DNA from: Stappia indica
GTDB lineage: Bacteria > Pseudomonadota > Alphaproteobacteria > Rhizobiales > Stappiaceae
DNA length: 64,000 bases
Direction: 5' to 3'
NCBI RefSeq assembly: GCF_020177335.1
Contig: NZ_JAIVMG010000012.1
Location: 90,737-154,736, forward strand
Below are positions 8,076 through 18,482 of this stretch, piece after piece (positions within the stretch are counted from its first letter, which is position 1; the number at the start of each line of letters is the position of its first letter). The translations under genes and the position numbers were made by a program. The notes below the pieces were generated by a model. It was not told where the DNA came from. It was given only the letters and a program-made list of their open reading frames with translations, and did no database searches.

Positions 8076-11060
8076 CTACTCGGCGAAGGCCTCGTCGAGG
8101 AACGCCTGAAGCTGGGCGAGATGCTTGGACATGAGCCCGGTCGCCGTGGCCGCCGAGGCGGCGCGGCCGACATAGCGCGGCCGCTGATGCTTGGCATCGA
8201 TCTGCGCCAGCACCCACTCCACATAGGACTGGATGAAGAACCAGGCCCCCATGTTCTTCGGCTCTTCCTGGCACCAGACGATATCCGCATCCTTGAAGCG
8301 GGCCAGCTCGGTGACCAGCGCCTTGGTCGGGAACGGGTAGAGCTGTTCCACGCGCAGCAGGTAGACGTCGGTGATGCCGCGCTTTTCCCGCTCTTCCAGC
8401 AGGTCGTAGTAGACCTTGCCCGAACACAGGACCACCCGACGGATCTTCGCGTCCTCCACCAGCCGGATGCCGGCCTCCGGATCCATCTGCGCATCGTCCC
8501 AGAGCAGGCGATGGAAAGTCGATCCGTTGGTGAACTCGTCGAGCTTGCTGACCGCGCGCTTGTGGCGCAGCAACGACTTCGGCGTCATCAGGATCAGCGG
8601 CTTGCGGAAGTCCCGCTTCATCTGCCGCCGCAGGATGTGGAAGTAGTTGGCCGGCGTCGTGCAGTTCGCCACCTGCATGTTGTCTTCCGCGCAGATCTGC
8701 AGGAAGCGCTCCAGGCGGGCGGAGGAATGCTCCGGCCCCTGCCCCTCGTAGCCATGCGGCAGCAGGCAGACGAGGCCGGACATGCGCAGCCACTTGCGCT
8801 CGCCGGAGGAGATGAACTGGTCGAACACCACCTGGGCGCCGTTGGCGAAATCGCCGAACTGGGCTTCCCAGAGGGTCAGCGCATTGGGCTCGGTCAGCGT
8901 ATAGCCGTATTCGAACCCAAGCACGGCCTCCTCGGAGAGCATCGAGTTGATGACCTCGTAGCGGGCCTGCCCCTCGCGCAGGTGATTGAGCGGAATGAAC
9001 CGGTTCTCATCTTCCTGGTCGTAGAGCACCGAATGGCGCTGCGAGAAGGTGCCGCGTTCACAGTCCTGACCGGACAGGCGCACGGCGTGACCGTCAAGCA
9101 GCAAGCCGCCAAAGGCCATCGCCTCGGCCGTCGCCCAATCGATCCCCTGACCGCTTTCGAACATCTTCTTGCGGTTGTCGAGGAAGCGGCGGATCGTGCG
9201 GTGGGCGTTGAACCCCTCCGGCACCTGGGTCAGAGCCGTTCCGATGGTCTTGACGAAATCATCGGAAATGCCGGTCTGACCACGGCGCGGATCGTCGAGA
9301 TCCTTGGCCTGCTTCATGCCGGCCCACTTGCCATCGAGCCAGTCGGCCTTGTTCGGCTTGTAGCCGTTGCCGGCCTCGAACTCGGAGTCCAGCTGCGCAC
9401 GCACTTCCGCACGCATGGCCTCGACTTCCTCGGCGCTCAAGACGCCGTCCTTGACCAGCCGCTCGGCGTAGATCTGCAGCGTGGTCGGATGCTTGCGGAT
9501 CTGCCGGTACATGATCGGCTGGGTGAACGCCGGCTCGTCGGATTCGTTGTGGCCGAACCGCCGGTAACAGATCATGTCGATGACCACCGGCTTGCCGAAC
9601 ATCTGCCGGAACTCGGTGGCGATCTTCGCCGCGTAGACCACCGATTCGGGATCGTCGCCGTTGCAGTGGAAGATCGGCGCCTCGATCATCTTCGCCACAT
9701 CCGACGGATACGGCGAGGAGCGCGAGAAACGCGGATTGGTGGTGAAGCCGATCTGGTTGTTGATGATCACATGGATCGAACCACCGGTGCGGTGGCCGCG
9801 CAGCGCCGACAGGCCGAAGCACTCGGCAACCACGCCCTGGCCGGCGAAGGCCGCATCGCCGTGCAGCAACAGCGGCAGCACCTTGGAGCGGTCCACGTCG
9901 GTGGTCTCGACCCATTTTCCGTCAACCGCCGACAACTGATCCTGCTTGGCCCGCGCCTTGCCCAACACCACCGGATCGACGATCTCAAGGTGCGAGGGGT
10001 TGGCGGTCAGCGACAGGTGGACGTTGTTGTCGTCGAAGGAGCGGTCGGAGGATGCACCGAGGTGGTACTTCACATCGCCGGAGCCTTCCACGTCATCGGG
10101 GGTGAAGGAGCCGCCCTTGAACTCGTGGAAGATGGCCCGCAGCGGCTTGCCCATCACCTGGGCCAGCACGTTGAGCCGGCCACGGTGGGCCATGCCCAGC
10201 ACGATTTCCTTCACACCGAGCGCGCCACCGCGCTTGATGATCTGCTCCAGCGCCGGCAGCAGCGCCTCGCCGCCATCCAGGCCAAAGCGCTTGGTGCCGG
10301 TGTATTTGACGTCCAGGAACTTCTCGAACCCCTCGGCCTCGACCAGCTTGTTGAGGATCGCCCGCTTGCCCTCGGCGGTGAAGGAAACCTGCTTGTCCGG
10401 ACCCTCGATGCGCTCCTGGATCCAGGCCTTCTCGGCCGGATTGGAGATGTGCATGAACTCCACGCCAAGGGTGGAGCAATAGGTGCGCTTGAGGATCTCG
10501 AGCATCTCGCGGATGGTCGCGAACTCAAGGCCCAGCATGTAGTCGATGAAGATCGGCCGGTCCCAGTCCGCCTCGGCGAAACCGTAGGTGGAGGGATGCA
10601 GCTCCTCGTGGCTCTCCAGCTCCTTGAGGTTGAGCGGATCGAGGTCCGCATGCAGATGGCCGCGCATGCGATAGGCGCGGATCATCATCAGCGCGCGCAC
10701 CGAATCGCGCGTCTGCTGCTGCACGTCGGCCTCGGTGATCGCCTCACCGCGTGCCTGCGCCTTGTCCTTGATCTTGTCGCCGAGCGCCTTTTCCACCGGC
10801 GCCCAGTTGCCATCGAAGGCGTTGACCAGGTCCCCATTGGCGGCGACCGGCCAGTCGGCGCGCTTCCAGGATGCGCCACGCGCCTCCTTCAGCACATCCG
10901 CCTTTTCGTCGGCAAGGTTGGAAAAGAATGCCCGCCACGTCTCGTCGAGGGATCCCGGATCCTCCTTGTAGCGCGCATAAAGATCTTCGATGTAAGCCGC
11001 GTTGCCACCGTACAAGAACGACGTCATCGCGAAGGCATTGTTCACGTCTTGCCGAGCCAT
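8076..11060 (-). CDS. sucA: 2-oxoglutarate dehydrogenase E1 component
   Basis: 994-residue thiamine-diphosphate enzyme that decarboxylates 2-oxoglutarate. The N-terminal peptide FLYGGNAAYIEDLYARY that docks the complex is present, followed by GMAHRGRLNVLAQVMGK and the HLGAS, GDAAFAGQGVVAE and NNQIGFTTNP motifs of the ThDP site and the C-terminal transketolase-like half (FEYGYTL, LLPHGYEGQGPEHSSAR). I chose the ATG at 11060 because MARQDVNNAF matches the N-termini I know for rhizobial OdhA; an in-frame GTG at 11111 would add 17 residues. The leader between sucD and sucA carries two long hairpins. Confidence 0.95.
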   Translation of the reverse strand: MARQDVNNAFAMTSFLYGGNAAYIEDLYARYKEDPGSLDETWRAFFSNLADEKADVLKEARGASWKRADWPVAANGDLVNAFDGNWAPVEKALGDKIKDKAQARGEAITEADVQQQTRDSVRALMMIRAYRMRGHLHADLDPLNLKELESHEELHPSTYGFAEADWDRPIFIDYMLGLEFATIREMLEILKRTYCSTLGVEFMHISNPAEKAWIQERIEGPDKQVSFTAEGKRAILNKLVEAEGFEKFLDVKYTGTKRFGLDGGEALLPALEQIIKRGGALGVKEIVLGMAHRGRLNVLAQVMGKPLRAIFHEFKGGSFTPDDVEGSGDVKYHLGASSDRSFDDNNVHLSLTANPSHLEIVDPVVLGKARAKQDQLSAVDGKWVETTDVDRSKVLPLLLHGDAAFAGQGVVAECFGLSALRGHRTGGSIHVIINNQIGFTTNPRFSRSSPYPSDVAKMIEAPIFHCNGDDPESVVYAAKIATEFRQMFGKPVVIDMICYRRFGHNESDEPAFTQPIMYRQIRKHPTTLQIYAERLVKDGVLSAEEVEAMRAEVRAQLDSEFEAGNGYKPNKADWLDGKWAGMKQAKDLDDPRRGQTGISDDFVKTIGTALTQVPEGFNAHRTIRRFLDNRKKMFESGQGIDWATAEAMAFGGLLLDGHAVRLSGQDCERGTFSQRHSVLYDQEDENRFIPLNHLREGQARYEVINSMLSEEAVLGFEYGYTLTEPNALTLWEAQFGDFANGAQVVFDQFISSGERKWLRMSGLVCLLPHGYEGQGPEHSSARLERFLQICAEDNMQVANCTTPANYFHILRRQMKRDFRKPLILMTPKSLLRHKRAVSKLDEFTNGSTFHRLLWDDAQMDPEAGIRLVEDAKIRRVVLCSGKVYYDLLEEREKRGITDVYLLRVEQLYPFPTKALVTELARFKDADIVWCQEEPKNMGAWFFIQSYVEWVLAQIDAKHQRPRYVGRAASAATATGLMSKHLAQLQAFLDEAFAE

Positions 11061-11140
11061 CTCCACAGCGAGGTTTCGCCCCGCCCGCCTATTTGAGGGG
11101 AGCCCTTTCACGCAGCGCCCCAGAGAACGGATATGGAATA

Positions 11141-11170
11141 GACCCGCGCGGGGCGTGTCCCGCGCAGGTC
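11141..11170 (-). other. Strong hairpin in the sucA leader
   Basis: GACCCGCGCGGGG and TCCCGCGCAGGTC form a stem of about 12 bp with one mismatch and a tight loop, 81 nt upstream of the chosen sucA start. No U-tract follows on the minus strand, so it is not a standard terminator. It may shape or stabilise the sucA 5' end. Confidence 0.45.
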
Positions 11171-11229
11171 TCCTTCAATCGGTACACGGGAAATTCCCGG
11201 TGGGGAAGCACCCGTGCCCGCATATGCTC

Positions 11230-11261
11230 CCGCGATCACGGTTAAAATGCGGTGATCGCGG
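11230..11261. other. Perfect 10-bp inverted repeat between sucD and sucA
   Basis: CCGCGATCAC and GTGATCGCGG are separated by 12 bases and lie 12 nt past the sucD stop. The symmetry suits either an mRNA-end hairpin or a binding site for a dimeric regulator. There is no T-run on the minus strand, so efficient intrinsic termination is doubtful. Confidence 0.5.
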
Positions 11262-11272
11262 AAATCTTTTCC

Positions 11273-12181
11273 TCAGCCCTTGAGAACCTCAAGCAGCGTC
11301 TCGCCAAGCTTCGCCGGAGACGGGGAAACGCGGATGCCCGCCTCTTCCATCGCCGCGATCTTGTCTTCCGCACCGCCCTTGCCGCCGGAGATCACCGCGC
11401 CGGCATGGCCCATGGTGCGGCCCGGAGGCGCCGTGCGACCGGCAATGAACCCGGCCATCGGCTTCTTGCGGCCCTTCTTCGCCTCGTCCTTGAGGAACTG
11501 GGCGGCCTCTTCCTCGGCCGAACCGCCGATCTCGCCGATCATGATGATCGACTGGGTCTCGTCGTCGGCCAGGAACATCTCCAGGACGTCGATGAACTCG
11601 GTGCCCTTGACCGGATCGCCGCCGATGCCGACCGCCGTGGTCTGGCCAAGGCCGGCATTGGTGGTCTGGAACACCGCCTCATAGGTCAAGGTGCCCGAAC
11701 GCGAGACGACGCCGACCGAGCCCTTCTTGAAGATCGAGCCCGGCATGATGCCGATCTTGCACTCTTCCGGGGTCAGGATGCCCGGGCAGTTGGGGCCGAG
11801 CAGACGCGAGTTCGACTTCTCAAGCCGCGCCTTGACCTTGACCATGTCGGCCACCGGGATGCCCTCGGTGATGCAGACGATGAACGGCACTTCCGCATCG
11901 ATCGCCTCGATAATCGCGGCCCCGGCGCCTGCCGGCGGCACGTAGATCACGGAGGCATCGGCGCCGGTGGCTTCCTTGGCTTCACCGACGGAGGCGAAGA
12001 TCGGCAGCTCCGCCGCGCTTTCCATGCCGGACGACCAGGTTTCGCCGCCCTTCTTGGGATGCACGCCGGCGACCATCTTGGTGCCGTAGTATTCCAGAGC
12101 CTGTTCGGTGTGGAACGTACCGGTCTTGCCGGTCAGCCCCTGCACGATGACCTTGGTGTCCTTATTGACGAGAATAGACAT
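11273..12181 (-). CDS. sucD: Succinyl-CoA synthetase (ADP/GDP-forming) alpha subunit
   Basis: 302-residue subunit that carries the phosphohistidine of the TCA-cycle substrate-level phosphorylation step. The N-terminal Rossmann part with [15 protein letters not shown], the central [15 protein letters not shown] loop and the active-site [18 protein letters not shown] (the phosphorylated His near residue 250) are all present. Its ATG overlaps the sucC stop by one base (TGATG), so translation of the two subunits is probably coupled and balanced. It is followed by a perfect inverted repeat before sucA. Confidence 0.96.
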   Translation of the reverse strand: MSILVNKDTKVIVQGLTGKTGTFHTEQALEYYGTKMVAGVHPKKGGETWSSGMESAAELPIFASVGEAKEATGADASVIYVPPAGAGAAIIEAIDAEVPFIVCITEGIPVADMVKVKARLEKSNSRLLGPNCPGILTPEECKIGIMPGSIFKKGSVGVVSRSGTLTYEAVFQTTNAGLGQTTAVGIGGDPVKGTEFIDVLEMFLADDETQSIIMIGEIGGSAEEEAAQFLKDEAKKGRKKPMAGFIAGRTAPPGRTMGHAGAVISGGKGGAEDKIAAMEEAGIRVSPSPAKLGETLLEVLKG

Positions 12182-13380
12182 CAGGCGGCCTCCTTCACGG
12201 CCTTGACGATCTTCTGGGCGGCATCGTCGAGATCATCCGCCGCGATGACGTTCAGTCCGCTTTCGTTGATGATCTTCTTGCCGAGCTCGACGTTGGTGCC
12301 TTCCAGCCGCACGACCAGCGGCACCTGCAGCCCGACGTCCTTCACCGCAGCGACCACGCCTTCGGCGATGACGTCGCAGCGCATGATGCCGCCGAAGATG
12401 TTGACGAGAATGCCCTTCACGTTCGGATCGGAGGTGATGATCTTGAACGCGGCGGTGACCTTCTCCTTGGAGGCGCCGCCACCGACATCGAGGAAGTTCG
12501 CCGGCTCCGCGCCATAGAGCTTGATGATGTCCATGGTCGCCATGGCCAGGCCGGCGCCATTGACCATGCAGCCGATGTCGCCGTCGAGCGCCACATAGGC
12601 GAGGTCGTACTTGGACGCCTCGATTTCCTTGGCGTCTTCCTCGGTCTCGTCGCGCAGGGCCATGATGTCGTCGTGACGGAACAGGGCGTTGCCGTCGAAG
12701 GACACCTTGGCGTCGAGCACCCGGAGCCGGCCGTCCTTCATGACGATCAGCGGGTTGACCTCAAGCAGGCTCATGTCCTTCTCGACGAAGGCGGTGTACA
12801 GCACCGGGAACAGCTTCATGCCGTCCTCGCGGGCCGCGCCGGTCAGCTCCAGCGCGTCGCACAGCTTGGCCGCATCCGCCTCGGTGACGCCGGTGCTCGG
12901 GTCGATCGGCAGATTGTGGATCTTCTCCGGGGTTTCCTCGGCAACGGCCTCGATGTCCATGCCGCCCTCGGTGGAGACGACGAAGGCCACCCGGCCGCAG
13001 GTGCGGTCGACGAGAATGGAGAGATAGAGCTCACGCTCGATGTCCGCGCCATCCTCGATGTAAAGGCGGTTGACGACCTTGCCGGCCGGGCCGGTCTGCT
13101 TGGTCACCAGGGTGTTGCCGAGCATCTCGGCGGCATGGGCCTTGACCTCGTCGAGCGAGAAGGCAAGGCGCACGCCGCCCTTGGCGTCCGGGCCCAGTTC
13201 CTTGAACTTGCCCTTGCCGCGGCCGCCGGCATGGATCTGCGACTTGACGACCCAGAGCGGGCCCGGCAGCGCCTTGGCCGCCGCTTCCGCCTCGTCGGCG
13301 GTGAAGATGGCAATGCCTTCGGCGACCGGCGCGCCATAGGCCTTCAGGACCTGCTTGGCCTGGTATTCATGAATGTTCAT
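12181..13380 (-). CDS. sucC: Succinyl-CoA synthetase beta subunit
   Basis: 399 residues, the usual length. An ATP-grasp domain starts at the N-terminus ([34 protein letters not shown]), and the C-terminal CoA-ligase half has GIAMATMD-like [24 protein letters not shown] and [15 protein letters not shown]. With SucD it makes succinate, CoA and ATP or GTP from succinyl-CoA. A purine-rich GGGGGGATAG precedes the start. It lies downstream of mdh, separated from it by a GC-rich hairpin that might lower read-through. Confidence 0.96.
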   Translation of the reverse strand: MNIHEYQAKQVLKAYGAPVAEGIAIFTADEAEAAAKALPGPLWVVKSQIHAGGRGKGKFKELGPDAKGGVRLAFSLDEVKAHAAEMLGNTLVTKQTGPAGKVVNRLYIEDGADIERELYLSILVDRTCGRVAFVVSTEGGMDIEAVAEETPEKIHNLPIDPSTGVTEADAAKLCDALELTGAAREDGMKLFPVLYTAFVEKDMSLLEVNPLIVMKDGRLRVLDAKVSFDGNALFRHDDIMALRDETEEDAKEIEASKYDLAYVALDGDIGCMVNGAGLAMATMDIIKLYGAEPANFLDVGGGASKEKVTAAFKIITSDPNVKGILVNIFGGIMRCDVIAEGVVAAVKDVGLQVPLVVRLEGTNVELGKKIINESGLNVIAADDLDDAAQKIVKAVKEAA

Positions 13381-13426
13381 GCGTCTATCCCCCCGTTGGG
13401 TTGGAGACTGTTCGCGTCATACGAAA

Positions 13427-13448
13427 CGGGAGGCCGTTCGGCCTCCCG
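13427..13448 (-). terminator. Hairpin between mdh and sucC
   Basis: A perfect 9-bp stem CGGGAGGCC / GGCCTCCCG with a GTTC (minus strand GAAC) tetraloop, 10 nt past the mdh stop. On the minus strand it is followed by TTTCG, a short U-tract, so partial termination between mdh and sucCD is plausible. It could equally protect the mdh message 3' end. Confidence 0.55.
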
Positions 13449-13458
13449 GTCAAATCCC

Positions 13459-14424
<966 letters not shown>

Positions 14425-14436
14425 CTATTGCTTCCC

Positions 14437-14446
14437 TTTACGTAAA
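14437..14446. promoter_or_regulatory. TTTACGTAAA palindrome upstream of mdh
   Basis: A perfect 10-bp palindrome starting 16 bases before the mdh start codon. The same ten bases occur upstream of sdhC, inside a longer palindrome. Its position close to the start codon would suit a repressor. The shape recalls MerR-family LiuR-type operators, but I cannot assign the regulator. Confidence 0.4.
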
Positions 14447-14563
14447 ATGGAGCATCGGCCGTTCGTGACGGTCGGGCATGGCACTAACCTCTTTGCGCCC
14501 GAGGTGCAAGCTAATCGAAGGATTAGGCCGAACCGCCACCCCCTCGCCGCATGGACGAGATCG

Positions 14564-15745
14564 CTATCCCGCCGGGTCCTGCAACCATTCGCGCGAGCGC
14601 ATCTCGATCAGGCGCGAGACGGTGCGCTCGAACTCGAAGCATTCCGTGCCGGTTCGCGCGATATAAAGGCCGTCCGGCTCGGTTGCCGCCGACAGCACCA
14701 GCTTGTTGCGGTTGTTGTAGAGCGTGTCGATCAGGTTGATGAAGCGCTTGGCCGCGTTGCGCTGTGGCAGATCCATCACCGGCACGCCTTCCAGCACGAT
14801 GGTGTGATAGGACAAGGCAATGCGCTGAAAGTCGGCGGCGCCAAGCGGCTGCTCGCACAGTTCCGCGAAGGTAAAGCGGGCGACGCCGGCCGCCGTCCGG
14901 GTGACCGGGATCCGGCGTCCCTTGGCCTCCAGCTCCTCCGAATGGGCAGGCAGGCCGTGGGTCAGCTTGCGCCAGAGCTCTTCCAGCCCAGCCTCCGCCT
15001 CCGGTCCGAGCGGCGTCAGGTAGAGCGGCGCCCCGGCCAGCTTCTCCAGCCGGTAGTCGGTGCGCGCATCGAGGCAAAGCACATCCACCCGGGTCTTCAA
15101 GAGTGCCACGAACCCGAGGAAATGGCCGCGATTGAGACCGTCGCGATAAAGGTCGTCCGGATCGACGTTGGAGGTGGCGACCATCACCACGCCAAGCTCG
15201 AACAGCCGGGTGAACAGGCGGCCGAGAATCATCGCGTCGGCAATGTCCGTCACGGTGAATTCGTCGAAGCACAAAAGACGGGTTTCCTCGGCGATCGCCG
15301 CGGCCACCGGCGGAATCGGATCATCGCCGGAAATCTCCCCATCGCGAATCCGCGCCCGTACCGCATGGACCCGCTCATGCACATCGGCCATGAATTCATG
15401 GAAATGGACCCTGCGCTTCTTGCGCGACACGGCAATATCGAAGAACAGGTCCATCAGCATGGTCTTGCCACGCCCGACCTTGCCCCAGACATAAAGCCCG
15501 CGCACCGGCGTCTTCGCCGCGCCGCGCCGGCCGAACAACCAGCCAAGGGCACTTTTCTTCGACGCCGGGCCGGTCTCCGCCAGCACTTCGTTCAGCGTAT
15601 CGAGGGCGTGCACCACCTTGTCCTGGGCCGGATCATGCTCGATTTCGCCGGCGGCGATCAGCGCGGCATAACGGCCGGCCACCGTGTGAGCGACCGGGAT
15701 CGCCTCATTGCGCTGCGATTCGGAACGACGCTGCAGCTCATCCAT
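14564..15745 (-). CDS. zapE: AFG1-like ATPase, cell division protein ZapE
   Basis: 393-residue AAA-type P-loop ATPase. Walker A is GLYVWGKVGRGKTMLMDLFF (about residues 83-102) and Walker B is LLCFDEFTVTDIADAMILGR (about 155-174); ATSNVDPDDLYRDGLNR is the sensor-1 region typical of the family. In E. coli ZapE acts at the constricted Z-ring, and the mitochondrial homologue LACE1/AFG1 helps turn over respiratory subunits. The gene is upstream of mdh on the same strand, a conserved alphaproteobacterial pairing. The start (MDELQRRSESQRNE) is the first ATG of the frame. Confidence 0.92.
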   Translation of the reverse strand: MDELQRRSESQRNEAIPVAHTVAGRYAALIAAGEIEHDPAQDKVVHALDTLNEVLAETGPASKKSALGWLFGRRGAAKTPVRGLYVWGKVGRGKTMLMDLFFDIAVSRKKRRVHFHEFMADVHERVHAVRARIRDGEISGDDPIPPVAAAIAEETRLLCFDEFTVTDIADAMILGRLFTRLFELGVVMVATSNVDPDDLYRDGLNRGHFLGFVALLKTRVDVLCLDARTDYRLEKLAGAPLYLTPLGPEAEAGLEELWRKLTHGLPAHSEELEAKGRRIPVTRTAAGVARFTFAELCEQPLGAADFQRIALSYHTIVLEGVPVMDLPQRNAAKRFINLIDTLYNNRNKLVLSAATEPDGLYIARTGTECFEFERTVSRLIEMRSREWLQDPAG

Positions 15746-15926
15746 GGGACGGGATCCGGGCGAGGGGCGGCACGGCGCAGGCAGCGCCGCACGATGTGCG
15801 GATGGAAGAAGAGGTCACGGTGTCTCCCCGCAAGAGGTGTTTTGCCGCTGATAGCCAATCCGCCCCCCGGGGTGCAACACCCGGCCACCAGAAAGGCTTC
15901 CCGCGGACCTCTGTCTGGGCAAAAGG

Positions 15927-16337
15927 TCAGTCGGTTTTCGGATCGGGAAGAAAGGCCTCATCCACCGGCACCTGCAGACCGGTGGCGAGCCTGTTGGTCT
16001 CGCTCGCCATGCCGACCACCGCCAGCAACTCGCCGAGCTGCGCCTCGCTCATGCCCTTGGCGCGAGCCGCCGCCGTATGCGAGCGGATGCAATACTCGCA
16101 ACCATTGGCGATCGACACCGCCACATAGAGCATTTCCTTGATCTGCGGATCGAGCGCGCCCGGGGCCATCACCTGCTTCAGGCTGTCCCAGGTGCGCGCC
16201 AGCAAAGCCGGATCATTGGCGAGCACCCGCCAGAAATTGTTGATGAAATTGGTCTTGCGCACCGCCTTGATGTCGGCGAACACCGCAGCCGCCTGCGGCG
16301 ACAGCTCCTCATCCTTCAACACCGGCCAGATCGACAT
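15927..16337 (-). CDS. Carboxymuconolactone decarboxylase / AhpD-like protein
   Basis: 136 residues. The helical core carries the AhpD-type redox motif in IANGCEYCIRSHTAAARAKG (CxxC followed by His), as in peroxidase-linked CMD proteins that relay reducing power or handle thiol adducts. I chose the ATG at 16337 (MSIWPVLKDEELSP) because GGGGGGGAG sits four bases before it; the frame is open ten codons further. It stands alone between zapE and the Omp19-like gene, both on the same strand. The substrate is unknown. Confidence 0.82.
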   Translation of the reverse strand: MSIWPVLKDEELSPQAAAVFADIKAVRKTNFINNFWRVLANDPALLARTWDSLKQVMAPGALDPQIKEMLYVAVSIANGCEYCIRSHTAAARAKGMSEAQLGELLAVVGMASETNRLATGLQVPVDEAFLPDPKTD

Positions 16338-16511
16338 GTTTCTCCCCCCCTCGTGGCGGCGGAACACGCACTTGGAGAAACAAGCACCCCACCGGAGGCG
16401 GAACGCCCCGAGCGGAGCGCTGTTTTCCCGACAGCGCCCACCTTCTCCGTCGTGCCGCGATCTTGCGACGGAGAACCGGCGCTCCCTCGCCGGCCCCCGC
16501 CTCGATCTGCG

Positions 16512-17057
16512 TCAGCGGTAGACTGAAATCGGCGCGCCGGTCGAGGCCCGCCCGTTGAAGCTCTCGGCGCTGGTGGCGTAGAGCTGGGCAACCGTCGCTC
16601 CGGTGTCGTCCTTCAGAATCACCTGCTTGCCCTGAAGATCCCAGGCCGAGATCTTCTGCATCGCCGGCGAGGTGCAGCCGCGCGAATTGGCGCGGTACCC
16701 GCCGCTCCAGGTGGTCAGCGTCATGAACAGCTTGCAATTGTCCGATCCGGAGGCCAGCGACCAGCCGCCGAGCATATCGCTGCGTCCGATTTCCCGCGCG
16801 CCGGCCGGCGCTGTCGTGGACAAGGGCGCACCGCCGGCAACCTGCGTGCCGCTTCCATCCGGCATGGTTCCATCGAGAGGCGCACCCGCCTGGCCCTGCT
16901 GCACCGGGTCCAGCGGCTCCAGCGGCTGGCTGCTGACCGGCGGGGTCGGGGTCGCCGGCAGGGCCGCCGGCCGGCTGCCGCCATAGCCCAGTCTCTGACA
17001 TCCGGCGAGGGCCAGGGCCAGACAGAGTGTGGCGGTCACGGGCGCGGTACGGATCAT
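16512..17057 (-). CDS. Outer-membrane lipoprotein with Inh protease-inhibitor domain (Omp19-like)
   Basis: 181 residues. The lipoprotein signal ends in the lipobox LALAGC (Cys about residue 19). A Pro/Ala/Gly-rich linker runs to about residue 90, and an AprI/Inh-type beta-barrel domain follows (GGWSLASGSDNCKLFM, GYRANSRGC, AWDLQGKQVILKDDTG, AQLYATSAESFNG). The two cysteines in that domain match the family disulfide. The layout matches Brucella Omp19, a surface lipoprotein that inhibits host proteases. Start at 17057 has AAGGAAG upstream. The divergent neighbour is a GNAT gene. Confidence 0.82.
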   Translation of the reverse strand: MIRTAPVTATLCLALALAGCQRLGYGGSRPAALPATPTPPVSSQPLEPLDPVQQGQAGAPLDGTMPDGSGTQVAGGAPLSTTAPAGAREIGRSDMLGGWSLASGSDNCKLFMTLTTWSGGYRANSRGCTSPAMQKISAWDLQGKQVILKDDTGATVAQLYATSAESFNGRASTGAPISVYR

Positions 17058-17298
17058 CTCGTTCACTTCCTTGTTTCTTCGGCCTTGTTGCCTCGGCCCG
17101 GCGGCGGGCGGCGCCACTCTAGCGCAGGCGCCCCCCCACTGCCCATGCCGATCCTTGTCGTTTTTTGGTAACCAAAGGGTTGATAGCGGCCAATGCAAGG
17201 CAGGCGGTCTTGAAAACGCCGCAGTGGTCGGTGATCTTGTGCCTCACGGTCTGGGGAGACCCAAGAAGCGGCGCGCCCACGCAACAAGGAGCGCTGAG

Positions 17299-17874
17299 AT
17301 GCCGCGCAACACCAACGACACCCATCACACCGGATATTACCGAAAACTCACATTCGCCGATCAAGCGCAGTTTCGCGATCATCTGCTGCGGCTGACGCCG
17401 GAGGCGCGCCGGGCCCGCTTCGCCATGCCGGCGAGCGATGCCTTCCTGCGCTGCTATGCCCAGACCAGCTTCACGCTGGAAACGCTGATCCACGGCTATT
17501 TCGTGGACGGATACCTGCGCGCGGTCGCCGAGCTGCGGATGTTCCCCGATGGCACCACCGCCGAAGCGGCGTTTTCCGTCGAAGCCGACTGGCAGCAGAC
17601 CGGCGTCGGCACGCGGCTGATGGAACTGACCCTGATTGCTGCGCGAAACCGCGGCTGCCGTCATATCTACATGAACTGCCTGGCCACCAACCGGGCGATG
17701 CAGCAGCTTGCCCGCAAGTTCACCTCCGATCTGTCGTTCGAGATGGGAGATATCGTCGGCCGAATCGCACCGCGCGCCTATTCGCCGTTCAGCCTGATTC
17801 GCGAGCAAATCGCGGACGTCTTCGGATTTCTCGGCGCGCTCGCGGACCGGCCGGGCCTTCAGGCCCGGCGCTGA
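17299..17874 (+). CDS. GNAT family N-acetyltransferase
   Basis: 191 residues. The acetyl-CoA loop is seen in ADWQQTGVGTRLMELTLIAARNRG (Q-x-x-G-x-G, about residues 95-118), preceded by the core beta strand LRAVAELRMFPDGTTAEAAFSVEADW. The C-terminal stretch ends GDIVGRIAPRAYSPFSLIREQIADVFG. AAGGAG sits eight bases before the ATG at 17299. The substrate cannot be read from sequence. A GC-rich inverted repeat (CCGGGCC..GGCCCGG) overlaps the 3' end of the gene. Confidence 0.82.
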   Translation: MPRNTNDTHHTGYYRKLTFADQAQFRDHLLRLTPEARRARFAMPASDAFLRCYAQTSFTLETLIHGYFVDGYLRAVAELRMFPDGTTAEAAFSVEADWQQTGVGTRLMELTLIAARNRGCRHIYMNCLATNRAMQQLARKFTSDLSFEMGDIVGRIAPRAYSPFSLIREQIADVFGFLGALADRPGLQARR

Positions 17875-17896
17875 CCCGGCCGGCACTGCAACGCTC

Positions 17897-18352
17897 TCAT
17901 GCCGAGATTCGCCAGCCATCCGCTTCGCACAGCCAAGTGTCATGGGCCCGGTTGATCGCCCGGCGTACGCTGCGGAACGCCTCGCGCACCGCTTCGGGTC
18001 CCGTTGCCTTGCCCGCCGAAGGCCCCGCCGCGAACGGCCATTCGAACGCTCGCGTGCGCGGTGGCCAGGCCTGCCGGGTGCGCTGCACGACGCCCGGCGC
18101 AAGGCTGATGACCACATCCGGGGCCGGTGCGTGCGGCAGCAGGAACAGCTCCCAGGGCTTGGGCTCCAGCCCGGCGGCGGGGATGCCGTGTTCGGACAGG
18201 ATGCGCCCGACGCCGGGCGCAAGGCGCGGCGCCGGATCAAGCCCAGCGGAAAAGGCCCGAATCGCGCCATTGTCCAAGGCATTCAGATAGGCCTCGGCCA
18301 ATGGGCTCAGCACCGAATTGTCATCGCAAAGAAAGAGAACCGTCTTCGCCAT
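17897..18352 (-). CDS. ArsC / low-molecular-weight tyrosine phosphatase-like protein lacking the catalytic arginine
   Basis: 151 residues beginning MAKTVLFLCDDNSVLSPLAEA, which lines up with the P-loop of LMW protein tyrosine phosphatases and thioredoxin-type arsenate reductases. The family motif is C-x5-R-S; here it is C9-DDNSV-L15-S16, so the nucleophile Cys is kept but the phosphate-binding Arg is Leu. VVISLAPGV matches the later strand, but a clear DPxx general-acid loop is not apparent. It is probably not a normal phosphatase. It converges on the GNAT gene. An in-frame GTG at 18358 is an alternative start. Confidence 0.7.
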   Translation of the reverse strand: MAKTVLFLCDDNSVLSPLAEAYLNALDNGAIRAFSAGLDPAPRLAPGVGRILSEHGIPAAGLEPKPWELFLLPHAPAPDVVISLAPGVVQRTRQAWPPRTRAFEWPFAAGPSAGKATGPEAVREAFRSVRRAINRAHDTWLCEADGWRISA

Positions 18353-18482
18353 CGTCACATTCCATCATTCGGATCGAATCGTCCCCGCCCGTGACAGGGG
18401 GTTTACGCCGATTGAAAAACGTCAGTGTGACGAAACCGGAGAGTGTGTCTGGCTTTGTCGCGACAATCTCGTGGCAACGGGC

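Noticed and set aside
6585..11096. A 1503-codon open frame on the plus strand opposite sucB and sucA
   Set aside because: It is antisense to two certain genes, has a His/Arg/Gly-rich composition typical of the reverse of high-GC coding DNA, and matches no family.
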